From Tolypeutes matacus (Eukaryota > Chordata > Mammalia > Cingulata > Chlamyphoridae), in assembly GCA_026826555.1 (NCBI GenBank), contig JAKSZT010053887.1, positions 65,593,653-65,657,652 of the forward strand: a DNA stretch of 64,000 nucleotides. Reading direction: 5' to 3'. A model generated the notes under the pieces. It had not been told where the DNA came from, did no database searches, and worked only from the letters and a program-made list of their open reading frames with translations. Numbering within the stretch: the stretch's first letter is position 1; each line of letters opens with the position of its first letter. The position numbers were made by a program, and so were the translations under genes. This document shows, one piece after another, positions 19,510 to 31,435 of this stretch.

Positions 19510-20745
19510 TTTTGTTTTTGTTTATCAGAGTAAAATTTACATAAAATAGAATTTACTCTTTTTAGGTGTATTGTTCTACAGATTTTAACAAACTTATGCA
19601 ATCATGTAACTATCACTGAAATCAAGATATAGAATATTTCCATCACCTGAAAAGTTCTCTCCCTGCTCTTTCATAGACCAACTCCTCTCATTGCTCTACC
19701 TGCGGCTAGTCACTAATCTGATTCCTGGCTCTATACTTCTGCCTTTTCCAGAATGTCATAAACATGGAATAACATACTATACAGATTTTGTATCTGGCTC
19801 CTTTCCTTAGCATAATGCTTCTGAAATTCTTCCATATTGTTGCATGTCTTAGTTTCCTAGGGCTGCTGTAACAAATTACCACAAACCTTGTGGCTAAAAC
19901 AATAGAAAGATATTCTTTTACACCTCCGGAGGTCAGAAGTCTAAAATGAGTCTTATAGGGCTAAAGATCAGTAAGGATGATTCCTTCTGGTAGCTCCAAA
20001 GAACATCCATTCCTTGTCTATTCCAGATTCTAGAGGCTGCCAGCATTCTTTAACTCCTGGATGCATCACTCTAATCTCTGCTTTTGTTGTCACATCACTA
20101 TCTTCCTCTTTCTGTTTTTCTACCTCCCACTTATAAGGACACCTGTGATTGTACCAGGCCCAAATGGAAAATCCAGGATTATCTCCCCATATCAAGGTCA
20201 GCAATTTAATCATATCTGCAAAGTCCCTTTTTCCATATATGGTAACAATCACAGGTTCCAGGGATTAGGATATAGGTATCTTTGGAAGGAAGGTGGCACT
20301 ATTCAGTCTACCACTGGCATATATCAGTGGTTAGTTCCTTTTTATTGCTGAGTAAAATTTAGTGTATGGGTTTGCATCAATTATTTTATACATTCACCAG
20401 GGGGTAGATGTTTACAGTTTTTCAAATTTGAGGTTATTTTGGAAAAGCTACTATAAATATTAGTGTATATGTCATTGTGTGGACATGCTGTTTTCATTTC
20501 TCTTGGGTAGCTATCTAGGAGTAGAATTCTAGCAAGGGTAAGTGTATAATTTACTTTATATGTGATAGAAAAACTGCTTTCCAAAGTGGCTGTACCATTT
20601 TCCATTTCTACCAGCGATGTATGAGAGTGCCCCTTGCTTGTCATCATCAGCAGCAATTTGAATTCTCAGGTGTTTGTTTGCCATTGTACTTGTTATGTAG
20701 AGGTAAATCATTGGTATTAAAATTGCATTTCCCTAATTGAGCCTT
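19510..20745 (-). mobile_element. Old L1 (L1M-type) 3' region, minus, interrupted by MLT1
   Basis: Left part (19510-19849): AGAGTAAAATTTACATAAAA, ATTTCCATCACCTGAAAAGT, TTAGCATAATGCTTCTGAAA. Right part (20315-20745): TTTTTATTGCTGAGTAAAAT, CATTTCTCTTGGGTAGCTAT, TTTCCAAAGTGGCTGTACCA. These occur in the order expected for a reverse-oriented L1M 3' region. The two parts join cleanly if the LTR between them is removed. Confidence 0.75.
19850..20314 (-). mobile_element. MLT1-type LTR, minus strand, inside the L1
   Basis: Begins on the plus strand with TCTTAGTTTCCTAGGGCTGC, TGTAACAAATTACCACAAAC and ends GGCACTATTCAGTCTACCA, the reverse complement of an MLT1 LTR as I know it. The flanks GCATG and GCATA are compatible with a 5-bp target duplication with one mismatch. 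Frames on both strands (19968-20252 minus, 20061-20351 plus) are incidental to the LTR. Confidence 0.7.
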
Positions 20746-21089
20746 TTGCACTCCAACATACAGGGTGATCTGCAGAGGAAGCGTGTCTGAAGAAAGAAGA
20801 ATCAATAGAGATGAGAAAGAGAGATGTAGAGACAGTAGTTTCTGAGTTTATTGCAGCCCTCCCCACAGAGACTTACTTCATTGTGAGAACTATCAGTCTT
20901 AATACCCTTGATTTTGTGAAAATTCCTATCCTGAATCCCTATAATAAACACTGTTTGTCTGTTCATTTGTATAAACTAGTTTGAGTTGCCAATTGTTTCA
21001 CCAGGAGTCCTCTTAATACCCAAAGTTAGGAGTTGTAAGGATAAAAAATTCCAATATATTACCAGTACTTTTGTCTGAGAAAAAAGACC

Positions 21090-21569
21090 ATGTGGGCTAA
21101 CAGTAAAGAGAAAAGGCCCTAATCAGTTGACCTTAAGATATTTAAGAGGGAGATTTTCCTGGGTGGGCCCCACCTAATTAGGCAAACATTTTGAAAGCTA
21201 ATTTAAAGTCAGAGAGGGGAGAATTCTGAGAGATTTGAAGTAGCAGAGATGTGTTCCTGTTGATTTTGAATACGCAAACTGTCATGTGAGATAGCTATGT
21301 GGCCGGGAATCATGGATGGTGTCTGGGAACTAAAAGCCATAGTCCTACAACCACAAGGAACTGGGTGCTACCAAAGGCCAGGGGGCTTGTAAGAGGATCT
21401 CAGGCTTCACATGAGATTTCAACCTGAGCCAACTCCTTGAATACAGTTTAGTCAAACCCTGAGCAGGGGATTCAGCTAACCTGAACTCCTGACACACAGA
21501 AAATGTGAGATAACAAATCTGCTTTGTTTTTGCAGTAAGTTGTTATGTAGTAATACAGAACTAATACAC
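21090..21569 (+). mobile_element. Old MaLR/MLT1-like LTR fragment, plus strand
   Basis: CCCTAATCAGTTGACCTTAA, GAGGGAGATTTTCCTGGGTG and, near the end, GTGAGATAACAAATCTGCTT with AGTTGTTATGTAGTAATACA follow the order of an MLT1-type LTR. The end, GAACTAATACA, is the usual MaLR 3' terminus. The 5' limit is uncertain. Confidence 0.55.
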
Positions 21570-22299
21570 ATCCCATCTCAATGAAAAACCCCTCTCAAAC
21601 AGATGATGTTGTAACCAAAATAATTTCCCTACACAATAAAAATAACATTTCCCCCCACCAGGAATTTGCTTTGTGTGCACGGAAGGAGAAGGCATTTAAA
21701 GTTTTCTTAGACACAACATAAAGGCTCACAAACATGGTATCTTCTAATACTACATTAGTGTGAGTTAATATACATCGCACTTTCCTAGTAAATCCTTTAA
21801 GGTTGTTGTTCTTGTTTTAATGGGAGAGATTAAAGAAATGAGGGGAGATGAGAGAAGACATTCAGAGTACTTCCTGGAAAAGGTAAGATGGGAAAGAACC
21901 TAAGAAAAGGACTATGGAAAATAGCATCTTCTTGACCACAGTTAAGGAAGGGAGTGGCAGATTTCAAGAGGGTGAATATTTGTGATAGAGAAAAATCATA
22001 TATTTATTTTAATTATATTGGAAAATGAAAAACACTGGTTTGATCTAAAATTACCTAATTGGATTTCCTATTCTTTTGTAGGGTTAATGACAGCAAATTT
22101 AACTTCAGGTAGGTGAATTTTATTTAGCAAGAAAAACAATCAGGTTCTTACTAAGTTTTATCTATATAACCGCCCTAACTAGAAAGTCTGAAAACCACCT
22201 CATTCCTTGTTGCCAGCATTTAACTTAAGAATATTTTCTTAAGTAGCTGATTAATTCATTATCAGGTAATAAAAGAGGAGAACAATCAGTAAGTTAATA
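21570..22299. other. Unassigned DNA
   Basis: No repeat, RNA gene or exon that I can support. AT-rich with a few purine-rich patches (21820-21970). Confidence 0.45.
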
Positions 22300-22500
22300 C
22301 TTGCCCAGTACTCCCTGAATGCCAGGCTTAATGCTAAAAATTTCCCATTATCTTGTATCACTTATTTCTTGCAAACAATGTTCCAGGGAGTTAGTCTTAT
22401 TTTATTGATGAGAAATTACTTTTAGAGAGGTTAGTGGATTTGCCCAAGTGTACTGTGGAAGAGTGACTACACGATGTGTCAATGGGAACACAGGCTCAAG
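22300..22500 (-). repeat. MIR relic, minus strand
   Basis: GCCAGGCTTAATGCTAAAAA, then TTTTATTGATGAGAAATTAC and AGAGAGGTTAGTGGATTTGC CCAAG, match the reverse complement of MIR in order. Strongly diverged. Confidence 0.5.
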
Positions 22501-22547
22501 GCACAACAGAAACTTTCAGCAAATGACCACTGGCACAGCCCAAAGGG

Positions 22548-22980
22548 TTAAAAACAGCAGGGAAGAGATCCCATCTTGGCTGTTCTCCCAAGGAGGCCAA
22601 TTGCCTCCGGTGTGAGTCGGTGGATGGCAGCCACATATGCCCACTTCACATCTGAGAAGATAAAACTATGCTGTTTGAATGCGGTATTTATCCACTCTGA
22701 GGGTAGGGGGCTCTGCCTCTGAGAATTCCTTCTTTGATTAGCATCTGGGGCTACTTGTTCCCAGTTTCTAGATTTAATGTCTGGCAGGACCTTTGCATTA
22801 GACTTAACGTCTCCCCCAAGTTTTGGAATGAAAGCAGACTGAGACATCCTCGTGCAGTAGAAGAAGAGGCAGGGGGAGTGGGGTAGGCAGGGGCTGGGCG
22901 GTGGCTGCTGAGCATGTGACTGTGGCTTCCCCAGTAGGTGTGATTCCAAAGACTGCTCTTTCAACTTCAGTAAGCCACCC
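22548..22980 (-). other. GC-richer block with a 138-codon minus-strand frame, nature unknown
   Basis: A frame runs from 22964 to 22548 on the minus strand in a block that is clearly richer in G+C than its neighbours. The predicted product has no domain, signal peptide or membrane segment that I recognise. It is Pro/Ser-rich at the start and has a second methionine about 40 residues in. I see no convincing polypyrimidine-AG acceptor upstream, no GT donor pattern and no Kozak context that would make it an exon. It could be a chance frame in an old retroelement, part of a non-coding exon, or a regulatory block. Confidence 0.25.
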
Positions 22981-23289
22981 CTGAACAGCTTTTCTTATAT
23001 TATTTCATCATTCTCCGTCTAATGTCTTAATTTTTATAAAGTACATTTTGTCATGATTTCTTTTTTTCAGAAAAGGGTTTTGTTGCTAGGAAGGGTAACA
23101 CTTGGAACAGGGATTTAGAGACCGAGAAAAAGTAGATACAAATACCAAAGATATCCAAAAAGAGGGAATAATGAGTTGGAGGTTACCTATGTTCTGGGGG
23201 GTGAACTTGTGAAAATATGCACCAGGACATCCTGGTGGCAAATTAATTTTACCTATTATATTTTCTGTTATGATATTTTAAAATGGTTC

Positions 23290-23515
23290 AAAGTAGTGTA
23301 GAGATAAAATGTCTAGATCGAAGTCCCAGATCTGTCACTTCCTATTTGTGTCTTACTTAGCCTCTTTGTGCCTCACTTTCCCTAGGAATAAAATGGAGAT
23401 CTTACCAGCACATACCTGTTACAGTTCTTTTGAGGATTAAATGAGTTAATATCTGCAAAATACTTAGAATTAGTACCTGCCACAACTAAGCATTATACAT
23501 GTTGAATAAATGAAG
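23290..23515 (+). repeat. MIR relic, plus strand
   Basis: CCTCTTTGTGCCTCACTTTC, TTGAGGATTAAATGAGTTAA and ATGTTGAATAAATG reproduce the middle and 3' part of MIR in forward order. Confidence 0.65.
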
Positions 23516-25499
23516 GTTTATATAGGCAAACTTTACTAATGGTGAGGTGGGAAATATTTTGACAATAGGGACTCTGTATTACTAAAGTGATAAAAACAGA
23601 ATAGAGAAATAATAAATATTTGTTGATGCAGAATTTTTTTCAATACTATTTTCTGTCTAAGAAGCAAGGTTAATGATTTTCAATGATTTATTTTCTTAAA
23701 AGCATATGCTTATTAAAATACTATTATCTTTGAAATATTTTGCTTTGATAATTCAAATAAATATTTTAGTTAAAAATATTAATGAGTTATTCTGTTCCCT
23801 AAATTTCACCCCTAAGATATAATCCTATTTTATCTTTTGAATTTAAAGATGGAAAAAAATTATGTATACTTAGAAAGTAACAGGTTGTATATTGTAAGAA
23901 CATTTTAAATAACACCTAAAGAGAAATTATTTCATAATCAAATGTACTAGATATTTTTCCAGGTGGAAGCCATTAGGAAATTTGGAGAATACATTGGTGT
24001 TTTTCAAGTAAATGGATTATGATTAAATTCATTGGTGCAGTTTTGTTAAATATGATTTTGAACCAAATAACATTGCTTTTAATTTAACTTTATATCCTTC
24101 TGTGTTTGCTTAATGTTATCTTCAATAAACATATTATTTTTCCAATAAAAATATAAACACAAATACATATCTATGTAAACATCCTCAAGCACACATACGC
24201 ACACAGTCACACACATATACGCCGTAGCTGGCCTATCACTGTTTGGAAAAATCATTAACTTTCATTACATGGACAAATCTCTAAGGGTATTCTACAATGC
24301 GGTACTGAGAGTTGTCTATTACAAACAATGTAATTGCAAATCAGCACCTCAATTTTGAGCATCTGCCTTTGTAATTTTAATTTTGGGGGTTCATATTTCA
24401 AACCACTGTTCATTTTCTCTGTCTATGATATCCTTTTCTTTTTAATAGAGCTATAGCTTTTAGTAAGATATGCAAACTATATGTGAACACTTCAATGAAT
24501 TTTTACATATGTATCTGCCCTTATTAATCACCAGCCACATTTCAGAACATTTGCAGCTTCCCAGCTTTCACAGTCATTACTGCCACCTCAACCCTGAGAT
24601 AATGTTCATGACGTTAACATACAGTGATCATCTCTCCATATAAATAGTATCAGTCTTCTTATATTGTCTCAATTTTAGCTGCTCAAGTGAACGGCTACCT
24701 AATTTTGAGGTGTCCACAGACTTCTCCCTTCTAATGAATTTTGTATATTTTACATAGAACATGATTTAACGCATCCATTTCAAATATATTAAATAAATTT
24801 CATGAGCCCTTAGGATCGTTTTTTTAATGCTTCTCCTTTTTAAGGACTCCCCAAAGCAAAACTGGAGTATGCTTATTGCCAGTTTTGAAACTACTGCATC
24901 CCAAACATACTCTCCAAATTTGGTAATGATATGTCTAGCTTATTTCTAATAAAATTATAATAGATAAACAGGCTGACATTTACAGTCATGATTTATATTA
25001 ATTTACATGATATCTGTTCTATCTGCGAAACAGAGCTCAGAGTACAAAGGACAACAATTTCTGGTAGAAAAGTCAAGGATGATGATGATACAATGAAATA
25101 ATTTAAAATAAAAATTGAAAACTGAGTTGTAGTTTAGTAATAATTTGATAAATATGAAATGTTATCTGTACAAGAGGGAGAAAGATTGTTATTTATCTCT
25201 GCTGAGGTCAGAAACAAGAAGAAAATAATAATAATAACTGAAACTGAAGCATGAACATTTTAGATTAGGAATAAATATTCCTCACAGTGAGAATTGTTAA
25301 ATACACTCAACCTCTCTCTCTCCAGAGATCTATAAAAATAGAAAAAATATGAATCTGTCAGGAACGATTTAGTTTCAATAGTTTCTAGAAACTGGATAAT
25401 GACCCATAAAGATCACTTTTATCTTTTTAGTTCATTTTTAATGACATATATTAAAATATAAAGAACATATGGTGAAAAAGAAAGGTTATCTTCAGCAAG
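23516..25499. other. Unassigned AT-rich DNA
   Basis: About 2 kb with no gene. A short imperfect CA/CACACA region is present at about 24190-24215, and otherwise I see no structure. The part at about 24440-24800 has L1-like words (TTCAATGAATTTTTACATAT) and may be a badly decayed L1 3' end on the minus strand, but I cannot show it. Confidence 0.4.
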
Positions 25500-26165
25500 T
25501 TAGTGTTAAACTTGATGGTAGCACATTACAGTGAGTGTAATTAACAGCACTGATATGTGGGTTTGATTGTGGTTGAAAGGGGAAGTTTAGGGTTCTGTAT
25601 ATCACTAGAAGGAAAGCTAGAAGATGAAACATGGAACTGTATAGCATAATAAACCCTGTTGTGGAATGATGTGGTCAATAGTACAAATATGAGAGTATTC
25701 TTCCTTGAACCAGAACAATGTACGTTAATATACGTAACATAATACACATTGATATTGCAAGATGCTAATAATAGGGTGACATATGACAAAAACACACCTA
25801 AAGCAAATGATGGACTGTAGTGAATAGTCATATATTAATACTTTTCAATCAATTGTAAAGTAAAAAGTTATGCTAAGTGAAAGAAACCAGACATAAAATA
25901 ATTGGTAAAATGTAAATATAAATAAATTTACAGAGACGGAATTAGGCGAGCTGTTACATAAGGCTGAGGAAGAATAGAGGGATTGAGCAGTATTGATATC
26001 AATACTGCTAAGGGGTATTGGGTTTTTCTTTTGGAGTAATAAATATATTCTAAAATTACTTGTGATGATCAACGCACAACTCTGTGATTATACTAAAAGC
26101 CACTGATTGTACACTTTAGTTGGATTGTATGGTATGTGAATGTATCTCAATAAAATTGCTTTAAA
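25500..26165 (+). mobile_element. L1 3' end, plus strand
   Basis: The 3' terminus GATTATACTAAAAGCCACTG, TTGGATTGTATGGTATGTGA, ATGTATCTCAATAAAATTGC followed by A's is a typical young-to-middle-aged L1 3' UTR end in forward orientation. Upstream, GGACTGTAGTGAATAGTCAT and AAGATGCTAATAATAGGGTG belong to the same UTR. It is 5' truncated. Minus-strand frames at 25541-26072 are incidental. Confidence 0.7.
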
Positions 26166-26982
26166 AAATCAATGCACATATTTTGAACTTTATTTACTCT
26201 GTTACTATCCAACTTACAGCTTATTTATATAGTGTTATAATGAGTCAAAATTGGCAAGATAAAGGATTCAGATTTTGCAAAACAAGAGAGATGTCTTTAT
26301 TTGGCATGAACTTAAAATCAAGTTATTCTTCAAAGTAACATATTTCCTATTAAATTTATGTGAAATTTAACGTGTATATCCTTTGGGAAAGAATAAACAA
26401 TGTTATTGTCTTGCCCCACAAAGAAGTTTTACCTGAATATCTTTAATAGTCAATCATATTTGCAGATTGTAATCACTAATAATGTAAGTTATTTCCCACA
26501 AATTTTCCAGATAAGCCAGCATATACAGAGAATATTTTGAGTTTTCCTTTCTAACTAGACACATAGTCATAAAATTCAAATGTAAGAAACCATCTCCTTC
26601 AAATACTTTTTAGGGGTGAAAATGGCTACTAAGTTAAGCTACATCTTTTTATTTCGATATTGGAAGCTTTGTTTCTGTTTGTGATGTATATACGTGTTCC
26701 TCTGAATTATCTGGTAAAGAGTAGAAGAAATAAAAATATATGCAACTAAATGTATTAATATGGTATATAATAGGATACATGATAATATAAAAATAAATGA
26801 AAAGAAAAGATTATGACACTTCCTTACTTCATTACTGTAATATAGAATAGGGAAGCATTTATTGGATTCTTGGTATATTATGGATTCTCAATAGTTGTTA
26901 ATATATAATAATGAAAAAACTGATTCAAATAGTTCCATTTGTAAACTATATCTTAGGAGAATATTTCACATATCCAATAGTT
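26166..26982. other. Unassigned AT-rich DNA
   Basis: No gene or confident repeat. Ends at the left target duplication of the SINE that follows. Confidence 0.45.
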
Positions 26983-27111
26983 AAGATTGCATTGGGGAGT
27001 GGATGTAGTTCAATGGTTGAGTTCCTGCTTTCCAGCGTGAGGCCCTGAATTCAATCCAGGTACCTCCTAAAACAAACAAACAAACAAACAAACAAACAAA
27101 AAGATAGCATT
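26983..27111 (+). mobile_element. tRNA-derived SINE (DAS-like), plus strand, with target duplication
   Basis: Body from 26994 (GGGGAGTGGATG) to a tail of seven CAAA-type units ending at about 27100. An A-box-like TAGTTCAATGG lies near 27008 and a B-box-like GAATTCAATCC near 27047, i.e. RNA polymerase III promoter relics. AAGATTGCATT at 26983-26993 is repeated as AAGATAGCATT at 27101-27111 (10 of 11). This is the short monomeric form, in contrast to the dimeric SINE at 30614. Confidence 0.85.
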
Positions 27112-30100
27112 ACATTAACAGACACATCCTTGGAAACCTGACTGGAAGAAGAGAAAGAAGCTCATCCAGCTGCCAGGAAATAAAAAGCACAATGAAGGGC
27201 CTAGCTTGAGGTCACACTGATAGCTAATTACATAGCTAGAAAAAGATAAATTGCTAAAATGTCATGAGTCATTTGTGAATGCTCATGAGTTCATATTTTG
27301 TAACTGCAGCATAAAATACTTCTTATGATAAAAAAAAAAGGTGATAATTACAAAAATAAACCCAATTATAACAACAAGTTAGAAAATTACTTTATGGAAA
27401 CAAACAGATAATGAAGGAAGGAAATGATTGAAAAATCTGTAAGACAGATACATACAGAAAATTCTGTGAAAAATTTCAACAAAATATAACTGTATTTTCT
27501 TGCAAAGAGACACTGGATAGCTCCTGTTACTTGATCTGAAGACAGCAGCAAGATATTCTGAACCCAAGATAAATATGGCAGGATTGGATAATGCCAACCA
27601 GGTGAGCAAAATTTTCAGACCACAAAAAGAAATAATCACCTTACACTGTTATCCCTACACCCAGTAAAATGATCTATAAATATGGTAATTTTCTGGAGAC
27701 CTATCAAAAACATGACTGAAGTTGTCTCTAATGGATGGGCCATCTAATATACTCACTAGTCCATTGGAACTCTGAATTAAATGTATGACAGTGTGTTTCA
27801 GGGGATACAATGAAGAAGGAGACTTACAAAATAGTCTTACAAAAACTGAAACTTTATTGTTGATTTCCCTGGGACTTTAAAAAGGCATCACTTGTTTAAT
27901 TTAACAATAATATGTCACAGGAATAATAACTTATTTTTGATGTTTCAATAATAAATAAAAAATAATACTGTAGAATCCTGCTGGGGATTTTTACCACTCT
28001 GATACAAAATTGGAGTTAGATAGCAAATTCTGATAACCATAGAATTTTGATGTACCTTTTATGGATGACTTGCTTTTCCTGGATTTTATTCTTTAGTGCT
28101 TTTTCTTCTAAATATATGTAATAATTAGTAGTTCAGTCCAAACTCATTATCCTATAACTAATTTTTTTTTTCTTTAAGAATTATGGGTTCAGTCAGGTCA
28201 TAGGAAATTATTACAAGCAGGTATTTAAAGAAGATTGACTCACCTTTGGAATTCACAGCACTCAAATAGGATACAGCAGTTCAGATACTTGAGGAAGATG
28301 ATTAAAAAAAACTATGCCTTTAAAAACAGTGTTGTTTATCTGTTATTTTTATGGTAGGACATTCTGAGAGTATAATCTGATCATCAATGAAACCCACAAT
28401 GTAGAAATGTGGGCCTCAGGAATACAATACATCCCATCATGCATAATGTCATCAAATTCCTTATGTGACATGATCAAAGATGGATAAGTCCCCAGAAAAT
28501 GAAAAAGCTCCATAGATCTTATAATTTAATAATACTAAACCACAGGGAAATTCCTATCCAGCTAAAGTTTATGAATTGTGCTTTGAAGCACAATTCTCAC
28601 TTTATCCTAACTGTAGATACAATTTTACTTTATATAAACCTTTCATCTCTTAAATTATTTTGTCTTAATAATATTATACAATGTCTCTCAATGGCTTAAA
28701 GTGACACTTTAATCTTTCTAGGCAACAGTATATTCCCAAATGGTGAATTTAACTCAGATCTACAGAAAAAAATCTATCCCAGAGATGAAAAAATTATAAA
28801 CAGAGAAATGCTAAAAGTATGCTTACAAAATAAACACAATGATCAAGTATCAACTGTGAAATCTAATATGTTTATACACATATATGAATATATATGTATA
28901 TGCAAAGTTAGATTACATAAGTTAGTTTTTTTTTATTTTATAAACACCTGATACTTTTGATAATAGATTTTAACGTTAACTTTTAGATAGACAATAAGTT
29001 GAACAAATATAAAGTTGTGATTACCATGATCAAATACAATTTTAAGTATTGTTGAGTAAATTATAGAACTATAGGAAATTTGATTATTCTTTATTAACAA
29101 TTTTATCTTTTTCAGTCTTAACATATTAACATCAGTTAATTTCAAATATCTAATTCACATTAAAAACATCAACATTTACATTTTCCCTTCCATGTTTGTC
29201 CTGACTTTCAAACCACTAAAAGATTGTTTTAAATTTATAAAATTAAACATGAAGTTCCTAATTACCAATTTCCAAAAGCAATTCAGTTGAAATGTTTATT
29301 ATATAGCATTAATTATGATATAATCCTTGATAATATCTACTATGACTGTTAGCCAATGTATTCAAAACTAACTTCAACATTCCACAATAAAAGATTATAC
29401 AAAAAAAAAAAAAACACCAAGATACCTGCGTTATTAACACTATAGACAAATCTTTCTTTTTAATGTAAATAAGAAATGAAATTATATATGGCACTGATAA
29501 GAGTTGTCCCCTTTAAGAGTTAATGGAAAAGAACCATAAAAGAAGTGCTAACATCAAAATTCTCTTACCTTTACACCTCCACCATCACCATCCCACAGAA
29601 CACCCAAACTTCACTGGCATTGACTCTACACATGGAAGTTTCCTGCATTAGATATTATGATGTCATTTCTGTGTTTAAGAGGCTTAAGAGTAATAGCATA
29701 GGGAAGTCAGTGACAAGAGCAGAGTTTTCCTATTCTGTTGATTCGATCTTTCAGTTCAGTTCCACTTTTTGCCTTTTCTACTGTTTTAAAATGAGTCCTC
29801 ATACTTTGAAATTGTTCAATATAAACTTAGAAATCCACAAACACAAACTTCCCACAAGGACTTTTAATTAGACTATTAAACCTTATCTAGAAACTGCAAA
29901 TTTCAAAATTATTTCTACTCTGCTGAACCAGCGCTAGTATAAAATTACATTTGGAGATAGAAAATGAAAATGATTTTCTTTCTCTTCATACACTTGAAGT
30001 ATTTAAAGATAGGTTGAATATATAGTACATTCAGTATGATTTATAAAATCTAATTCACCTTTCAAAATCCTCCTAGAATAATGAACTGATAAGTCATCTA

Positions 30101-30599
30101 ATTTTCAGTTACATAATTTAATGCTCTTGAGATATATGCATGTGGATGCTTTCAGAAAACTAACTTTCTGAATAGTTATCTTGGCAAAGGATTATCAAAC
30201 TGTTTACTTTCCTATACATACAACCATGTTTGTATGAGCATTTTAAATCAAGTTTAAATGTCTCTCAGTTATTCTGACTAGAAACCAATACCTGTAATTA
30301 ATCATGATCTCATGATAATAGCTCTTTGTGAATCAGAATCACACATTGTACCTGGAACCCTAATATAGACAAACTACATTAGACAATGTATACTTTATTA
30401 TTAATTATGTGTAAAGTGCATTATTATGTATTGGCTTATCTGACAAATGTTTGTTTCTTCTTCAAAGCCTGAAGGGAAATTGATTATTCTTTTTCTGGTC
30501 TTTGGCTTATGGAGCCATTTAATTATGATTGATGCTCCATTCCCTGTTTTGTTATCCCTCTATCACACTTATAGCTAAGTGAGAGGCTGGGGGAAAGCG
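27112..30599. other. Unassigned AT-rich DNA, no gene seen
   Basis: Three and a half kilobases without a recognisable exon or RNA gene. A palindromic AP-1-type site ATGAGTCAT lies at 27264-27272, a poly-A run at about 29400-29414 preceded by AATAAA, and short AT repeats around 28877-28900. The frame at 29545-29871 (108 codons, plus) has no known motif. The last part (30450-30560) contains a homeobox-type word TTTAATTATGATTGATGC and looks less decayed than its surroundings. Confidence 0.4.
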
Positions 30600-30997
30600 A
30601 AAATGAAACATTTCTTTTTAAGATTTATTTTATTTATTTCTTCCCACCCACTTCTTTGTTGTACTCGCTGCCTGCTCTCTGTGTCCATTTGCTGTGTGCT
30701 CATCTTCTTTTTAGGAGGCACTGGGAACTGAACCCAGGACCTCTCATGTGGGAGGGAGGCACCTAATTGCTTGAGCCACGTTTACTCCCTGCTTGTTGTG
30801 TCTCTCATTGTTTCTCTTCATTGTGTCATCTTGTTGCATCAGCTTGCCATGTCAGCCTGTTGCCAGCCCATCATGTCAGTTCGCCATCTTGCTTGCCTTC
30901 TTTTGGAGGCACTGGGAACCAAACCTGGGACCCCCCACGTGATAGGTGGGTGCCCAACTGCTTGAGCCACAACCACTTCCCCAAAAATGAAACATTT
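30600..30997 (-). mobile_element. Dimeric tRNA-type SINE, minus strand, with perfect 14-bp target duplication
   Basis: Element 30614-30983 on the minus strand, flanked by AAAATGAAACATTT at 30600-30613 and again at 30984-30997 without mismatch. Two tRNA-like heads are present. One is at about 30983-30905 (A-box-like TGGCTCAAGCAG, B-box-like GGTTTGGTTCC) and a second at about 30785-30711 (GTGGCTCAAGCAATTAGG, GGGTTCAGTTCCC), joined by about 120 bp of short imperfect repeats. The A-rich tail is the TTTTTAAGATTTATTTTATT at the left. One target duplication around both heads shows they moved together. Frames in the element are incidental. Confidence 0.85.
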
Positions 30998-31164
30998 TTC
31001 AACATCTTTAAGAAATTGTGAAACAAGGCAAAACTTAGCAGCAGGTAAAGTAGGTACAGTGCTTGCTTAGCAATTTTCCAACTGTGGCCTTCTCTGAATT
31101 GTGGATTTTTAATTATGGAAAATATCCCACTAAACACTCTACTCAAGTGTTACATACTGAAGAC

Positions 31165-31435
31165 ATTTTTCATTGTATTTGTTATCTATTGCTGTGTAAT
31201 AGATTTCCCCAAATTTTATAGTTTGAATTAACAGATATTTATCATTTCACATTTCTTTGGGGTCAGGTATCTGGGAATTTGTGTGCACTCAGCTTACTAG
31301 TTTTGGCTCAGTCACATTCATATGATTGCACTAAAGCTATTTGCCAGGGCTGTAGTCATGTAGGGCTCAACTCAGGAAGATATCTTCCAAAGTCACTCAT
31401 GTGGCTGTTAACAAGCAATGTGTCATAAAGAAAAA
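31165..31435 (-). mobile_element. Old MLT1-like LTR fragment, minus strand
   Basis: TTGTTATCTATTGCTGTGTA, ATAGATTTCCCCAAATTTTA and, further on, GCTGTAGTCATGTAGGGCTC with AAAGTCACTCATGTGGCTGT follow the order of an old MLT1-type LTR in reverse. The subfamily cannot be fixed by eye. Confidence 0.5.

Noticed and set aside
26994..27060. Possible tRNA gene
   Set aside because: A- and B-box-like words are present, but the sequence cannot fold as a tRNA and ends in a CAAA tail with a target duplication. It is a SINE.
27067..27100. Direct repeats that might suggest a CRISPR-like array
   Set aside because: Simple CAAA units forming the SINE tail, with no spacers. Vertebrate DNA.
29385..29414. AATAAA followed by 14 A's, possible processed pseudogene end
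   Set aside because: No recognisable transcript upstream and no target duplication found. It may be a plain A-run.
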